A stretch of DNA of 64,000 bases from Paraburkholderia youngii (GTDB taxonomy: Bacteria; Pseudomonadota; Gammaproteobacteria; Burkholderiales; Burkholderiaceae). Positions 18,250-30,453 of this stretch are shown here, piece by piece (the first letter of the stretch is position 1; each line of letters starts with the position of its first letter). The notes beneath the pieces were generated by a model, which saw nothing but the letters and a program-made list of their open reading frames with translations, did no database searches and was not told the DNA's origin. The translations under genes were made by a program, and so were the position numbers. Location: NCBI RefSeq assembly GCF_013366925.1, contig NZ_JAALDK010000001.1, forward strand, positions 5,392,001-5,456,000, given 5' to 3'.

Positions 18250-19017
18250 GGGATACGCGCCGCCGTCGATCAGCCAGTTCTGCCCGGTGATGTAGCCGGC
18301 ATGCGTGCTGCACAGGAACGCGCAGGCCCGGCCGAATTCTTCGCGATTGCCGAAGCGCCCGGCGGGGATCGTCTTCATGCGCTGCTTGCGCGCTTCGTCG
18401 ATGGAAATGTTGTGCGTCTTCGCCTGCGCCTCGATCGTGACCGCGATGCGGTCGGTATCGAACAGACCCGGCAGCAGGTTGTTGATCGTCACGCCGGTCG
18501 GCGCGACCTTGCGCGCGAGACCCGCGACGAAACCGGTCAGCCCCGAGCGCGCGCCATTCGACAGGCCGAGCACGTCGATCGGCGCCTTCACCGCGGAGCT
18601 CGTGATGTTGACGATGCGCCCGAAGCCGCGCGCGCTCATCGTGTCGATGGTCTGACGGATCAGCTCGATCGGGGTCAGCATGTTGGCTTCGAGCGCGCGG
18701 ATCCAGTCGTCGTGCGTGAAGTCGCGGAAATCGCCCGGCGGCGGGCCACCCGCGTTGTTGACGAGAATGTCCGGCTGCGGGCAGGCGGCGAGCGCGGCGG
18801 CGCGCCCTTCGGGCGTGGTGATGTCGCATGCGACCGCCTTCACCTCGACGCCGCTCTGCTTGCGGATCGCCTCGGCGGTCGCTTCGAGCGTTTCGGCGGT
18901 GCGCGCGACGATCGTCAGGTTGACGCCCTCGGCCGCGAGCGCTTCCGCGCAGCCGCGTCCCAGACCTTTGCTCGCCGCGCAAACCAGCGCGGTACGTCCT
19001 GCGATTCCCAAGTCCAT
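18238..19017 (-). CDS. SDR family oxidoreductase
   Basis: 259 residues. [27 protein letters not shown] has the glycine-rich cofactor loop in a variant form (CAASKGLG, TGxxxGIG-like). NNAGG follows. The usual Tyr of YxxxK is replaced in the visible stretch [13 protein letters not shown], where SNGARSG occupies the YxxxK position: N/A in place of Y and S in place of K. This divergent SDR subgroup is common in Proteobacteria and is often annotated as 3-oxoacyl-ACP reductase-like. The C-terminus [15 protein letters not shown] is normal. It is divergent from upp, with 216 bp between them. The substrate is unknown. Confidence 0.85.
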   Translation of the reverse strand: MDLGIAGRTALVCAASKGLGRGCAEALAAEGVNLTIVARTAETLEATAEAIRKQSGVEVKAVACDITTPEGRAAALAACPQPDILVNNAGGPPPGDFRDFTHDDWIRALEANMLTPIELIRQTIDTMSARGFGRIVNITSSAVKAPIDVLGLSNGARSGLTGFVAGLARKVAPTGVTINNLLPGLFDTDRIAVTIEAQAKTHNISIDEARKQRMKTIPAGRFGNREEFGRACAFLCSTHAGYITGQNWLIDGGAYPGTY

Positions 19018-19233
19018 GTGGATGCCCTCGTAGCGAAGTTTCCCCAGATTCTAGAAGAATCGGTGGCGGACTGTGCCGCGTCGCTTCAATCTCAGGTATC
19101 GCCGGGCGGTACTCTTTCGGTAAACTTGCGCGGTGGCGCGCATTTCCTCCGTTCGTCCGAGCTTCGGGCGCTGGTGAAACCAACGGATGGGCGCGCCGAA
19201 CCGATCCACCTTGCCGCCGCGCGCGAGCCCGCC

Positions 19234-19884
19234 ATGACCCAGGACAGCCGATTCCCCAATCTCTTCATCCTCGATCACCCGCTGATCCAGCACAAGCTGT
19301 CGCACATGCGCGACCGGGACACGTCGACGCGCACGTTCCGCGAATTGCTGCGCGAAATCACGCTACTGATGGGCTACGAAATCACCCGCAACCTGCCGAT
19401 GACGACGCGCCGCATCACCACGCCGCTCGTCGAGATCGACGCGCCGGTGATCGCCGGCAAGAAGCTCGCGATCGTGCCGGTGCTGCGCGCGGGCGTCGGC
19501 ATGTCGGACGGCCTGCTCGAGCTGGTACCGTCGGCGCGGGTCGGCCACATTGGCGTGTATCGCGCGGAGGATCATCGGCCGGTCGAATACCTGGTGCGGC
19601 TGCCGGACCTCGAAGACCGCGTGTTCATCCTCTGCGATCCGATGGTCGCGACCGGCTACTCGGCCGTGCACGCGGTCGATGTGCTCAAGCGCCGCAACGT
19701 GGCCGCCGAGAACATCCTGTTCCTCGCGCTCGTCGCCGCGCCCGAAGGCGTGCAGGTGTTCCAGGACGCGCACCCGGACGTCAAGCTGTTCGTCGCGTCG
19801 CTCGATTCGCATCTGAACGAGCATGCGTACATCGTGCCGGGCCTGGGCGACGCGGGCGACCGGTTGTTCGGTACGAAGAACTGA
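19234..19884 (+). CDS. upp: uracil phosphoribosyltransferase
   Basis: 216 residues. [21 protein letters not shown] at the N-terminus, the PRPP-binding loop [17 protein letters not shown] and the C-terminal uracil-binding [17 protein letters not shown] are diagnostic. It makes UMP from uracil and PRPP in pyrimidine salvage. The reading frame is open far upstream, but the ATG at 19234 is where family members begin. It stands alone, with a long gene-free gap after it. Confidence 0.96.
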   Translation: MTQDSRFPNLFILDHPLIQHKLSHMRDRDTSTRTFRELLREITLLMGYEITRNLPMTTRRITTPLVEIDAPVIAGKKLAIVPVLRAGVGMSDGLLELVPSARVGHIGVYRAEDHRPVEYLVRLPDLEDRVFILCDPMVATGYSAVHAVDVLKRRNVAAENILFLALVAAPEGVQVFQDAHPDVKLFVASLDSHLNEHAYIVPGLGDAGDRLFGTKN

Positions 19885-20504
19885 CGCGCAGGAGCCGGCG
19901 GGGTGGTTCGGCGGTGTCCCTGCCCTAAAGCCGCCCCCGCTTTCGACGGCATCCGGCCGTCCCGGTGACACATCCGCGCCGCCTCCATTCATTTTCACTT
20001 CGATTTCATTGCATTTGCGGCCGGTTTCGCGCCGCGGCCCCCTCTGCCGCACCCTCGCGGCGTGATAAAATTCGAATCCGCTCGATGAGCGGCTCGACTC
20101 GCACGATCACTCGCACCACCGTCTGCAATTTCGACCGGCGCCCCGCGCCTTCGCATCAGGTCATGCGGCGCCTGGCCGCGCAAGCTGCCCCGCTTCCATC
20201 GCGCTGCCGCCCTGCGGCCCCGCTTGGGCCGCGGCTCATGCATGAACCGGCTCGAACGCCTGCCGGCGGGCAAGCGTGGAACGACGCGCGGGAACGGCCA
20301 GGCTGAGATCGGCGGCAGGAGTGGCCGCGCCGACGGGCCAAGCCGAGCGACAAGCGCGAGCAACGAGCGCGAGCGGGCGGCAGCCTTTCACCTGACGGTT
20401 TGGGATCGGGACACGACACGCGAGGCGCAACCCGCGGGGCGCCGACATCGCAACGACAATTGCACTATGCGTGCGCCCCGCTGGCGCGCGCGACGGAGAA
20501 AAGT
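19885..20504. other. 620-bp gap between upp and yebC without a supported gene
   Basis: I see no credible coding region. Small structures are present: a 6-bp hairpin with a 3-base loop at 20078-20092 and a 7-bp hairpin (GCGGCCC) at 20214-20232. A TAAAAT at 20066-20071 could be a -10 box on the plus strand without a clear -35. A small RNA or a long yebC leader is possible but unsupported. Confidence 0.5.
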
Positions 20505-21233
20505 ATGGCGGGTCATTCGAAATGGGCCAACATCAAGCATAAGAAAGCAGCGGCCGATGCCAAGCGCGGCAAGGTCTGGACGCGGCTCATCAAGGAAATC
20601 CAGGTCGCGGCGCGTATGGGCGGCGGCGAAATCGACTCGAACCCGCGTCTGCGGCTCGCGGTCGACAAGGCGTACGACGCCAACATGCCGAAGGACAACA
20701 TCAACCGCGCGATCCAGCGCGGTGTCGGCGGCGCGGAAGGCGCGAACTACGAGGAAATCCGCTACGAAGGCTACGGCATCGGCGGCGCGGCGGTGATCGT
20801 CGACACGATGACCGACAACCGCACCCGCACGGTCGCGGAAGTGCGTCACGCGTTCTCGAAGAACGGCGGCAACATGGGCACGGACGGCTCGGTGTCGTTC
20901 ATGTTCGATCACGTCGGCCAGTTCCTGTTCGCGCCCGGTACCGCCGAAGACTCGCTGATGGAAGCCGCGCTAGAGGCGGGCGCCGACGACGTCGTGACGA
21001 ACGAGGACGGCAGTATCGAAGTGCTGTGCCCGCCGCACGATTTTTCGAAGGTGAAGACAGCGCTCGAAACGGCGGGCTTCAAGGCCGAACTGGCCGAAGT
21101 CACGATGAAGCCGCAGACCGAAGTCGAATTCACCGGCGACGACGCCGTGAAAATGCAGAAGCTGCTCGACGCGCTGGAAAATCTGGACGACGTGCAGGAA
21201 GTCTATACAAACGCGTCGATCGCGGGCGAGTAA
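20505..21233 (+). CDS. yebC: YebC/TACO1/PmpR family protein
   Basis: 242 residues beginning [23 protein letters not shown], the hallmark of the family, with [19 protein letters not shown] and the [21 protein letters not shown] block, SVSFMFDH and a C-terminal DVQEVYTNA. Members act either as transcription regulators (PmpR) or as ribosome-associated factors that ease translation of proline-rich stretches; sequence alone does not separate these. GGAG precedes the ATG. A strong terminator follows, so yebC is its own unit. Confidence 0.95.
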   Translation: MAGHSKWANIKHKKAAADAKRGKVWTRLIKEIQVAARMGGGEIDSNPRLRLAVDKAYDANMPKDNINRAIQRGVGGAEGANYEEIRYEGYGIGGAAVIVDTMTDNRTRTVAEVRHAFSKNGGNMGTDGSVSFMFDHVGQFLFAPGTAEDSLMEAALEAGADDVVTNEDGSIEVLCPPHDFSKVKTALETAGFKAELAEVTMKPQTEVEFTGDDAVKMQKLLDALENLDDVQEVYTNASIAGE

Positions 21234-21284
21234 TGGCGCGCCGGGCTTTCGCATCGTTTGCCCTTGCTGTCGATGGTTTATTGC

Positions 21285-21320
21285 ACGGCCGAGCACAGCG
21301 CTCGGCCGTTTATGGTTTTT
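21285..21320 (+). terminator. rho-independent terminator after yebC
   Basis: A ten-pair perfect stem (ACGGCCGAGC) closes a five-base ACAGC loop (21285-21309), followed by TTATGGTTTTT. It ends 17 bp before the purD start. Confidence 0.85.
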
Positions 21321-21337
21321 AAGTCTCGGGGATTCAC

Positions 21338-23774
<2,437 letters not shown>

Positions 23775-23784
23775 CGCGCCGCCC

Positions 23785-24540
23785 GTGTCGCTTACGGTCA
23801 CGACAAAGGATCCTCACCTGAAGCCGAACGCTCACCCTGTCGCACTGCCCCGCCGGATCGGTCTTCTGGGCGGCACTTTCGATCCGATCCACGACGGTCA
23901 CCTCGCGCTCGCGCGGCGGTTCGCCGATGTGCTGCGGCTGACCGAACTGGTGCTGCTGCCGGCCGGCCAGCCGTGGCAGAAAGCCGACGTATCGTCTGCC
24001 GAACATCGACTCGCAATGACGCGCGCGGCGGCTGCGTCGCTCGCGATCCCCGGAGTGACGGTGCGCGTCGCGACCGACGAAATCGAGCACGAGGGCGCGA
24101 CTTACACGGTCGACACGCTGCAACGCTGGCGCGAGCGCGAAGGCGACGACGCATCGATCACACTGCTGATCGGCGCGGATCAACTGGTGCATCTCGACAC
24201 GTGGCGCGACTGGCGGCGCCTGTTCGAGCTTGCGCATATCGGCGCGGCCACGCGGCCCGGCTTCGACCTCGCCTCGGTCGCCCCCGCGGTGGCGAGGGAA
24301 ATCGCCGCGCGCCGCGCGAAAGCCGAGGTGCTGCAGGCCACGCCCTGCGGCCATCTGCTGATCGACACGACGCTCGCGTTCAACGTTTCGGCCACCGACA
24401 TTCGCGCGCAGCTGCGCGAGCAGGTCAACCAGCGGCTGGTCCACGCGGGTGCGAGCGACACCGCCCAGGATCAGGCCACGAGTCACGTCCCCGCCGCGGT
24501 GTGGGACTATATTCTTCAACATCATCTGTACCACCGGTAA
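23785..24540 (+). CDS. nadD: nicotinate-nucleotide adenylyltransferase
   Basis: About 251 residues with [21 protein letters not shown] (the GxFDPxHxGH nucleotidyltransferase motif), [16 protein letters not shown] and [13 protein letters not shown] (the ISSTxIR-type motif). It adenylates nicotinate mononucleotide in NAD synthesis. I use the GTG at 23785, the only reasonable start before the motif; no clear ribosome site precedes it, so coupling to hemF (stop 10 bp upstream) is likely. The C-terminal tail [13 protein letters not shown] is complete. Confidence 0.94.
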   Translation: MSLTVTTKDPHLKPNAHPVALPRRIGLLGGTFDPIHDGHLALARRFADVLRLTELVLLPAGQPWQKADVSSAEHRLAMTRAAAASLAIPGVTVRVATDEIEHEGATYTVDTLQRWREREGDDASITLLIGADQLVHLDTWRDWRRLFELAHIGAATRPGFDLASVAPAVAREIAARRAKAEVLQATPCGHLLIDTTLAFNVSATDIRAQLREQVNQRLVHAGASDTAQDQATSHVPAAVWDYILQHHLYHR

Positions 24541-24544
24541 CTCC

Positions 24545-24994
24545 ATGGATATTCGCAAACTGCAGCGCGTAATCGTCGACGCTCTCGAAGACGTCAAGGC
24601 GCAAGACATCAAAGTGTTCAACACCAGCCACCTGACCTCGCTGTTCGATCGCGTGATCGTCGCGAGTGGCACGTCGAACCGGCAAACCAAGGCGCTCGCG
24701 TCGAGCGTGCGCGAAGGCGTGAAGGAAGCCGGCGGCGAGATCGTCAGCACCGAGGGCGAGGACATCGGCGAATGGGTGCTGGTCGATTGCGGCGACGCGA
24801 TCGTCCACATCCTGCAGCCGGCGCTGCGCCAGTACTACAACCTCGAGGAAATATGGGGCGACAAGCCGGTGCGCATCAAGCTGTCCACGCCGAGTCCGTT
24901 CGGCGGCGCGCGTGCAAGCGAGCCCGACGACGAGGAAGACGAGGATTTGCCTGCCGCGAAGCCCGCGCGCAAGACTAGCGCGCGCCGCAAGTAA
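24545..24994 (+). CDS. rsfS: ribosome silencing factor RsfS
   Basis: 149 residues. MDIRKLQRVIVDALEDVKAQDI, FDRVIVASGTSNRQTKALA, EWVLVDCGDAIVHILQP and RQYYNLEEIWGD define the RsfS/Iojap (DUF143) domain, which binds ribosomal protein L14 and blocks subunit joining under starvation. The extra ~35-residue tail is acidic, then Lys/Arg/Ala-rich, beyond the E. coli length; such tails are common in Burkholderiaceae. It starts 4 bp after nadD, so the two are co-translated. Confidence 0.95.
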   Translation: MDIRKLQRVIVDALEDVKAQDIKVFNTSHLTSLFDRVIVASGTSNRQTKALASSVREGVKEAGGEIVSTEGEDIGEWVLVDCGDAIVHILQPALRQYYNLEEIWGDKPVRIKLSTPSPFGGARASEPDDEEDEDLPAAKPARKTSARRK

Positions 24995-25030
24995 GCGGGC
25001 CGTGTCGGCCACATCGCTAGTTTCCTCGCA

Positions 25031-25501
25031 ATGAAACTGCATATCCTCGCCGTCGGCCACAAGATGCCGGACTGGATCGCGACCGGCTTCGACGAATACG
25101 CGAAGCGCATGCCGCCCGAGCTGCGCATCGAGCTGCGCGAGATCAAACCGGAGCAGCGCTCGTCGGGCCGTTCGGCCGAAAGCGTGATGGCCGCCGAGCG
25201 GCAGAAGATCGAAGCCGCGTTGCCGAAGAACGCGCGCATCGTCGCGCTCGACGAACGCGGCAAGGACTGGACCACGATGCAGCTCGCGGGCGCGTTGCCG
25301 GGCTGGCAGCAGGACGGCCGCGACGTGGCCTTTCTGATCGGCGGCGCGGACGGTCTCGATCCCGAGCTGAAAGCACGCGCCGATATGATGCTGCGCGTGT
25401 CGAGCCTCACGCTGCCGCACGCAATGGTGCGCGTGCTGCTGGCCGAACAGCTTTACCGTGCGTGGACCATCACGCAAAATCACCCGTATCATCGCGCGTG
25501 A
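25031..25501 (+). CDS. rlmH: 23S rRNA (pseudouridine1915-N3)-methyltransferase RlmH
   Basis: 156 residues, the standard SPOUT-class RlmH length. [16 protein letters not shown], the middle [27 protein letters not shown] (the SAM-binding knot) and the C-terminal [18 protein letters not shown] with TQNHPYHRA are family signatures. It methylates pseudouridine 1915 on assembled 70S ribosomes. It follows rsfS after 36 bp, a pairing common in many bacteria. Confidence 0.96.
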   Translation: MKLHILAVGHKMPDWIATGFDEYAKRMPPELRIELREIKPEQRSSGRSAESVMAAERQKIEAALPKNARIVALDERGKDWTTMQLAGALPGWQQDGRDVAFLIGGADGLDPELKARADMMLRVSSLTLPHAMVRVLLAEQLYRAWTITQNHPYHRA

Positions 25502-25760
25502 GTGCCGGAGCCAGCGCGGCGACGCCTGGGCAACCGTTCGTTGTTGATGGCACGTCGCGGGTGCTCTGATCGATACGCTTCTTGAACGCATTGCCGCCAC
25601 TTCATGCGATGATGCGCCCGACGCGCCGCGCATCGATGCCATGAATGGATTCGGCGCATCGATCGCGTCGCCGAATCAAGCTCGCCCCGCCCGCTCTTCC
25701 ACGCCCATCCGCGTTCACCGCCGCCACGCCATCCGTTCCCCGCTCCATCGAGACCCGTTC

Positions 25761-26390
25761 ATGCTCACGCCCTCCGCTTCGCTGCATCCGTTCGTCTACC
25801 TCGCCTCGCAAAGCCCGCGCCGCCAGGAGCTGCTGCAACAGCTCGGCGTGCGTTTCGAATTGCTGCTGCCGCGCCCCGATGAAGACGCCGAAGCGCTCGA
25901 AGCCGAACGGCCCGGCGAACACGCGCGCGACTACGTGCGGCGCGTATGCATTGCGAAAGCGCACGCGGCGCGCGCGCGTCTCGTGGCCGCTGGTCACGCG
26001 GTGCGGCCGATCCTCGTCGCCGACACCACCGTCACGATCGACGACGCGATTCTCGGCAAGCCCATCGACGCCGACGATGCGGTCGCGATGCTCACGCGCC
26101 TCGCGGGCCGCACGCACGAAGTGCTGACCGCGCTCGCCGTGATCGATGCCGACGGCGCGCTGCTGCCAGCGGCGTTGTCGGTGTCGAAGGTGCGTTTTGC
26201 TGCAGTGCACGCAGACGCGTTGCGTCGCTATGCGGCGAGCGGAGAGCCGCTCGGCAAGGCGGGTGCCTATGGCGTGCAGGGACGCGCGGCGGAGTTTATC
26301 GAGCATATAGACGGGTCCTATTCGGGTATCATGGGTTTGCCGCTTTTTGAAACCGCTGCCCTCCTGCGTGCAGCGCGCATCGACTTCTAG
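25761..26390 (+). CDS. maf: Maf family nucleoside triphosphate pyrophosphatase
   Basis: About 209 residues. [18 protein letters not shown] is the Maf N-terminus; [37 protein letters not shown] and [33 protein letters not shown] complete the family set. Maf/YhdE enzymes hydrolyse dTTP/UTP and modified nucleotides. I start at the ATG at 25761 because the preceding in-frame 40 codons are low-complexity and outside the family. The stop is 9 bp before rng, a conserved maf-rng pair. Confidence 0.93.
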   Translation: MLTPSASLHPFVYLASQSPRRQELLQQLGVRFELLLPRPDEDAEALEAERPGEHARDYVRRVCIAKAHAARARLVAAGHAVRPILVADTTVTIDDAILGKPIDADDAVAMLTRLAGRTHEVLTALAVIDADGALLPAALSVSKVRFAAVHADALRRYAASGEPLGKAGAYGVQGRAAEFIEHIDGSYSGIMGLPLFETAALLRAARIDF

Positions 26391-26399
26391 AACAACACC

Positions 26400-27869
26400 A
26401 TGAATGAAGAAATCCTGATCAATGTCACGCCGCAGGAAACGCGCGTCGCGCTCGTTCAACAGGGCGCCGTCCAGGAACTTCATGTCGAACGAACGCTGTC
26501 GCGCGGGCGCGTCGGCAATGTCTATCTCGGCAAGGTCGTGCGCGTGCTGCCTGGCATGCAATCGGCGTTCATCGACATCGGCCTCGAACGCGCCGCATTC
26601 CTTCACGTCGCCGACATCTGGCATCCGCGCATTGCCGGCGAAGCGCAACATCAAGCACCGCATCAGCCGATCGAAAAGATCGTCTTCGAAGGTCAGACGC
26701 TGATGGTGCAGGTCGTCAAGGACCCGATCGGCACGAAGGGCGCGCGGCTGTCCACGCAAGTGAGCATCGCCGGGCGCACGCTCGTGTATCTGCCGCAGGA
26801 GCCGCACATCGGCATCTCGCAGAAGATCGAAAGCGAAGCCGAGCGCGAGGCCGTGCGCGCGCGTCTGACCGCCGTGCTGCCCGCCGATGAGAAAGGCGGC
26901 TACATCGTGCGCACGATCGCCGAGGATGCGACGAGCGAAGAGCTCGCCGCCGATGTCGCGTATCTGCGCAAGACGTGGGCGACGATTCTGTCGCAGGCGC
27001 AGCGCATGCCGCCCACCAGCCTGCTCTACCAGGATTTGAATCTCGCGCAGCGCGTGCTGCGCGATTTCGTCAACGATGAAACGTCGCGCATCCAGGTCGA
27101 TTCGCGCGAGACGCATCAGATGCTCGCCGATTTCGCGGCCGAGTTCACGCCGGCGGTATCGTCGAAGCTGCATCACTACACCGGCGAGCGGCCGCTATTC
27201 GATCTGTACAACATCGAGGCCGAGATTCAGCGCGCGCTGTCGCGTCGCGTGGACCTGAAGTCGGGCGGCTACCTCGTGATCGACCAGACCGAGGCGATGA
27301 CGACGATCGATGTGAACACCGGCGGTTACGTCGGCGCGCGCAACTTCGACGACACGATCTTCAAGACCAACCTCGAGGCCGCGCATACCATCGCGCGGCA
27401 ATTGCGGCTGCGCAACCTGGGCGGCGTGATCATCATCGATTTCATCGATATGGAAAACGCCGAGCATCGCGACCAGGTGCTAGGGGAACTGAAGAAAGCG
27501 TTGTCGCGCGATCGCACGCGGGTGACCGTCAACGGCTTCTCGCAGCTCGGGCTCGTCGAGATGACACGCAAGCGTACGCGTGAGTCGCTCGCGCATGTGC
27601 TGTGCGAACCGTGCCCGGTTTGCCAGGGCAAGGGGCAGGTGAAGACCGCGCGCACGGTGTGCTATGACGTGTTGCGCGAGATTCTGCGCGAGTCACGGCA
27701 GTTCAATCCGCGCGAGTTCCGCGTGGTCGCTGCGCAGCAGGTGATCGATCTGTTTCTCGAGGAAGAGTCGCAGCATCTGGCGATGCTGATCGATTTCATC
27801 GGCAAGCCGGTGTCGTTGCAGGTGGAGTCGAATTTGAGTCAGGAGCAGTACGATATCGTGCTGATGTAG
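26400..27869 (+). CDS. rng: ribonuclease G
   Basis: 489 residues. An S1 domain lies near residues 35-120. The RNase E/G catalytic core carries the acidic motifs in TTIDVNTGGYVG and IIIDFIDM (the Mg-binding aspartates), and the zinc-link CEPCPVCQGKG is followed by the C-terminal dimer segment. It lacks the long scaffold tail of RNase E, so this is the RNase G branch. It trims 16S rRNA 5' ends and degrades some mRNAs. It is the last gene of the purD-to-rng string. Confidence 0.96.
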   Translation: MNEEILINVTPQETRVALVQQGAVQELHVERTLSRGRVGNVYLGKVVRVLPGMQSAFIDIGLERAAFLHVADIWHPRIAGEAQHQAPHQPIEKIVFEGQTLMVQVVKDPIGTKGARLSTQVSIAGRTLVYLPQEPHIGISQKIESEAEREAVRARLTAVLPADEKGGYIVRTIAEDATSEELAADVAYLRKTWATILSQAQRMPPTSLLYQDLNLAQRVLRDFVNDETSRIQVDSRETHQMLADFAAEFTPAVSSKLHHYTGERPLFDLYNIEAEIQRALSRRVDLKSGGYLVIDQTEAMTTIDVNTGGYVGARNFDDTIFKTNLEAAHTIARQLRLRNLGGVIIIDFIDMENAEHRDQVLGELKKALSRDRTRVTVNGFSQLGLVEMTRKRTRESLAHVLCEPCPVCQGKGQVKTARTVCYDVLREILRESRQFNPREFRVVAAQQVIDLFLEEESQHLAMLIDFIGKPVSLQVESNLSQEQYDIVLM

Positions 27870-27956
27870 GTATTGCCCCGGATCAGGCCGGATCATTCAT
27901 ACCGGTCTGGGCGCAGTGCCCGCATCAGCTTTTCGATGTTCTTGTCAGCACCCGAT

Positions 27957-28139
27957 TCAGATTCTCGCCTTTAGCGAAAGTGATTCGCAAAGCACGGCCA
28001 TTTCAGCACCACACGACGGCTCGAGAACAAATAACAGGCGAGCTCCAGCCCTCAGTTTCTGGACGTACTCATCACCCTTCTGCTCGCTGAGCGTGGCCCC
28101 CCTCGAGTCGTCGCGACTATCGATCCACTGGATCCACAT
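27957..28139 (-). CDS. possible 60-residue hypothetical protein
   Basis: In the 398-bp gap between rng and the VOC gene an ORF on the minus strand starts MWIQWIDSRDDSRGATLSEQ and ends FVLEPSCGAEMAVLCES then LSLKARI. GGAGG lies five bases before the ATG, and the local base composition is lower in GC than the flanking genes. I recognise no family. It could be a real small gene, a gene remnant or chance. The rest of the gap shows only a short GGGC/GCCC hairpin. Confidence 0.3.
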   Translation of the reverse strand: MWIQWIDSRDDSRGATLSEQKGDEYVQKLRAGARLLFVLEPSCGAEMAVLCESLSLKARI

Positions 28140-28267
28140 CCTAACCTCCGCGAGCGAAAACACCCGCCGGCATATCCGGCTGATAGTCGAACGCCTGCGC
28201 ATCGCCAAGCCCTGTTGAAACGAGTCAAAGGTATAAACTCAGCGCAACTTCCAGAGGGAGACATCTA

Positions 28268-28666
28268 ATGCAGCTTCTCGATAACGTATCGATCGGCGTT
28301 CCCGACATCGAGGCAGCCCGCCCTTTCTACGACGCCATCATGTCAGCTCTCGGCACGAGCAAAGTCTTCGACCGTCCCACCGCCTTAGGCTACGGCGAGC
28401 GTTGCACGATCGACGACACCTCATCGACCTATTTGGCCGTGTATCTCGATCCAAATGAAATAACAGAAAACAAACGTCACTGGTGCTTCAAAGCGCCGTC
28501 CCGCGAGCACGTTGATGCATTCTTCAAAGCGGGACTCTCGACCGGCGGCAAATCCGACGGCCAACCTGGCTTGAGGCCCCACTATCACCCCGGCTACTAC
28601 GCCGCATTTCTGATCGACCCGGCCGGCAATCGCATCGAGGCCGTATGCCATGCCGCGAAACCCTAA
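28268..28666 (+). CDS. VOC (glyoxalase/bleomycin-resistance fold) protein
   Basis: 132 residues. LLDNVSIGVPDIEAARPFYDAIMSALG is the first beta-alpha-beta module, and YYAAFLIDPAGNRIEAVCH the last, with the metal-site-like Glu near the end. Homologues include many uncharacterised dioxygenase/glyoxalase-like proteins. AGAGGGAGA precedes the ATG as a good ribosome site. The substrate is unknown. It converges on the mscS gene, only 18 bp away. Confidence 0.88.
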   Translation: MQLLDNVSIGVPDIEAARPFYDAIMSALGTSKVFDRPTALGYGERCTIDDTSSTYLAVYLDPNEITENKRHWCFKAPSREHVDAFFKAGLSTGGKSDGQPGLRPHYHPGYYAAFLIDPAGNRIEAVCHAAKP

Positions 28667-28684
28667 ACCCGAACCTCTCGAGGC

Positions 28685-29494
28685 CTAAGCCGCCACCTCA
28701 CACCCCGCCTGCTCCAGCACAGACTGCGCCCTCTGTTGCAGATCGCCGCCAGCCAACGACGCGTCCGGCGACCTGACCCACGCGGCGATCCTTAACGTCG
28801 CGCCGCCATCCGCCGGATAATCCGCAACCGACACCACCGGTGCAAGCGTCGAACCGCTCAGCACACGCGGCTCGTCGGCCACGAGTTTCTGCAGTTGCCC
28901 GATCGCCGCATCCACGTCCTTGCGCTGCGCGAGTTCCACGTCGACCTCGATGCGCTGCGTCCCGCCACAACTGTAGTTGATCACCGGATTGCTCCAGATC
29001 TGGCTATTCGGCACGAACACGATGTTGCCGTCGCCGCGTTCGATCCGCGTCGTGAAGAGCCCCACCTCGCGGACGATGCCAGCCGCGGCGCCGCTGCCTT
29101 CGATCACGTCGCCGACGCGAAACGGTCGCAGCAACAGCAGCATCATGCCGGCCGCGATGTTCTGCAACGTGCCTTGCAGCGCGAGGCCGATCGCGAGGCC
29201 AGCCGCGCCGAGCACGGCCAATACGCTCGCGGTCGCGATGCCGACTTCACCGAGCGCCGCGATGAAGGCGAGCACGCGCACGGCCCACGTGCCCATCGCC
29301 GCGAGCATCGGCGCGAGGGTCGGGTCCGCGTGCGTGCGTGCGAGCGCCTTCGCTAACATCGCGCCGACGCGATTCGACAACCACCAGCCAATCACGACGA
29401 TCAGCACGGCAATCGCGATATCAACGACGTCGTGTGTCAGCGTGACGAGCAGTGACGGCTGAAGATGAAAGAAACGGTAGAGGGAGTCGTCCAT
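28685..29494 (-). CDS. small-conductance mechanosensitive channel (MscS family)
   Basis: 269 residues, close to E. coli MscS in size. Three membrane helices end with the pore helix and beta-domain signature GLALQGTLQNIAAGMMLLLLRPFRVGDVIEG, then a VPNSQIWSNPVINYS beta-domain motif and the C-terminal alpha/beta vestibule. It releases solutes under hypo-osmotic shock. The ATG at 29494 (MDDSLYRFF) was chosen because the upstream in-frame sequence is Arg/Ser-rich and not family-like. Confidence 0.93.
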   Translation of the reverse strand: MDDSLYRFFHLQPSLLVTLTHDVVDIAIAVLIVVIGWWLSNRVGAMLAKALARTHADPTLAPMLAAMGTWAVRVLAFIAALGEVGIATASVLAVLGAAGLAIGLALQGTLQNIAAGMMLLLLRPFRVGDVIEGSGAAAGIVREVGLFTTRIERGDGNIVFVPNSQIWSNPVINYSCGGTQRIEVDVELAQRKDVDAAIGQLQKLVADEPRVLSGSTLAPVVSVADYPADGGATLRIAAWVRSPDASLAGGDLQQRAQSVLEQAGCEVAA

Positions 29495-29694
29495 CGTCGG
29501 CTTGGTCCGCTTGATCGATACCGATGCAGAGCCAGCACGACGCGTTCCTGTCCATCGGTCGCAAGATGCGGTACGCGACTTGTAACCGGGCGTCGATCTC
29601 GACGGCATAAAGAAGATGCGCTCGAGCGTCTCAAAGATTGAGATGGACGATCTGCGCTTCATTCTGCGCGCCGCGCTCGGCGCGATTCGCGACG

Positions 29695-30195
29695 TTACAC
29701 GCCGCGCGGCAGCGCTGCCTCGATGAACACCGCGCACAACGCTTGCATGCCCTTCGCGTCCTCCTCGTCGAAGCGCGCGATGATCGGGCTATCGACATCC
29801 CACACGCCGATCAGCGTACCGTCGGGCGCGACGAGCGGCACGACGATTTCCGATTGCGACGCCGAATCGCACGCGATGTGACCAGGAAACTCGTGCACGT
29901 CGCGCACGACCTGGGTCTGACGGGTTTGCGCGGCCGTACCGCAGACGCCCTTGCCGAGTGCAATGCGCACGCACGCGGGCTTGCCCTGGAACGGGCCGAC
30001 CACCAGTTCGCGGCCGTCGTGAAAGTAAAAGCCGGCCCAGTTCAGATCGCTCAACGAATGAAAGACGAACGACGAGAAGTTCGCGGCGTTGGCGATCCAG
30101 TCCGTTTCGCCGGCCAAGAGCGCGCGCGCCTGCGCAACCAGTTCTTCATATTGCGCGGCTTTCGGCAGATGCGAGGTAGAGGAAACTTGGAACAT
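29695..30195 (-). CDS. free methionine-(R)-sulfoxide reductase (GAF-domain fRMsr)
   Basis: 166 residues, a single GAF domain with LNWAGFYFHDGRELVVGPFQG and GVWDVDSPIIARFDEED. Three cysteines at residues 75, 85 and 109 keep exactly the spacing of E. coli fRMsr C84/C94/C118, the last being catalytic. It reduces free methionine-R-sulfoxide in oxidative-stress repair. The ATG at 30195 (MFQVSSTSH) gives the family length. It stands alone on the minus strand, divergent from the lysozyme gene. Confidence 0.93.
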   Translation of the reverse strand: MFQVSSTSHLPKAAQYEELVAQARALLAGETDWIANAANFSSFVFHSLSDLNWAGFYFHDGRELVVGPFQGKPACVRIALGKGVCGTAAQTRQTQVVRDVHEFPGHIACDSASQSEIVVPLVAPDGTLIGVWDVDSPIIARFDEEDAKGMQALCAVFIEAALPRGV

Positions 30196-30309
30196 GACGG
30201 GGTCTCTAATCAGAGCGGGATGGTAAACGGCAAAGTTTAAAGCAAGCGCAATCCCCACGCGCGGATGTCGAACGCGGCGACACACACCGCGCGCATATGC
30301 TCGCGTCCC

Positions 30310-30453
30310 CTCCAATTCTCAATTTGCCCTTTTCAGATTCTATCTTAATATTATAAATAACTCATTTCGCATTATTTTAACTCAAACTGATTTTTGCGAG
30401 TTCTATTTTGTTATATTACTCACTCCATTCGATCTGCTTTTTTAAGATACTCG
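30310..30453 (+). promoter_or_regulatory. AT-rich leader upstream of the lysozyme gene
   Basis: About 140 bp of strikingly AT-rich sequence (several TATAAA/TATATT-like hexamers, e.g. 30412-30417) inside a very GC-rich chromosome. It probably holds the promoter of the lysozyme pair and would be a natural target for H-NS-type silencing. No clean -35/-10 pair can be chosen by eye. Confidence 0.5.

Noticed and set aside
30394..30453. An earlier TTG start for the lysozyme
   Set aside because: It would add an AT-rich 20-residue extension with no ribosome site and no family similarity; the ATG at 30454 or 30481 is more sensible.
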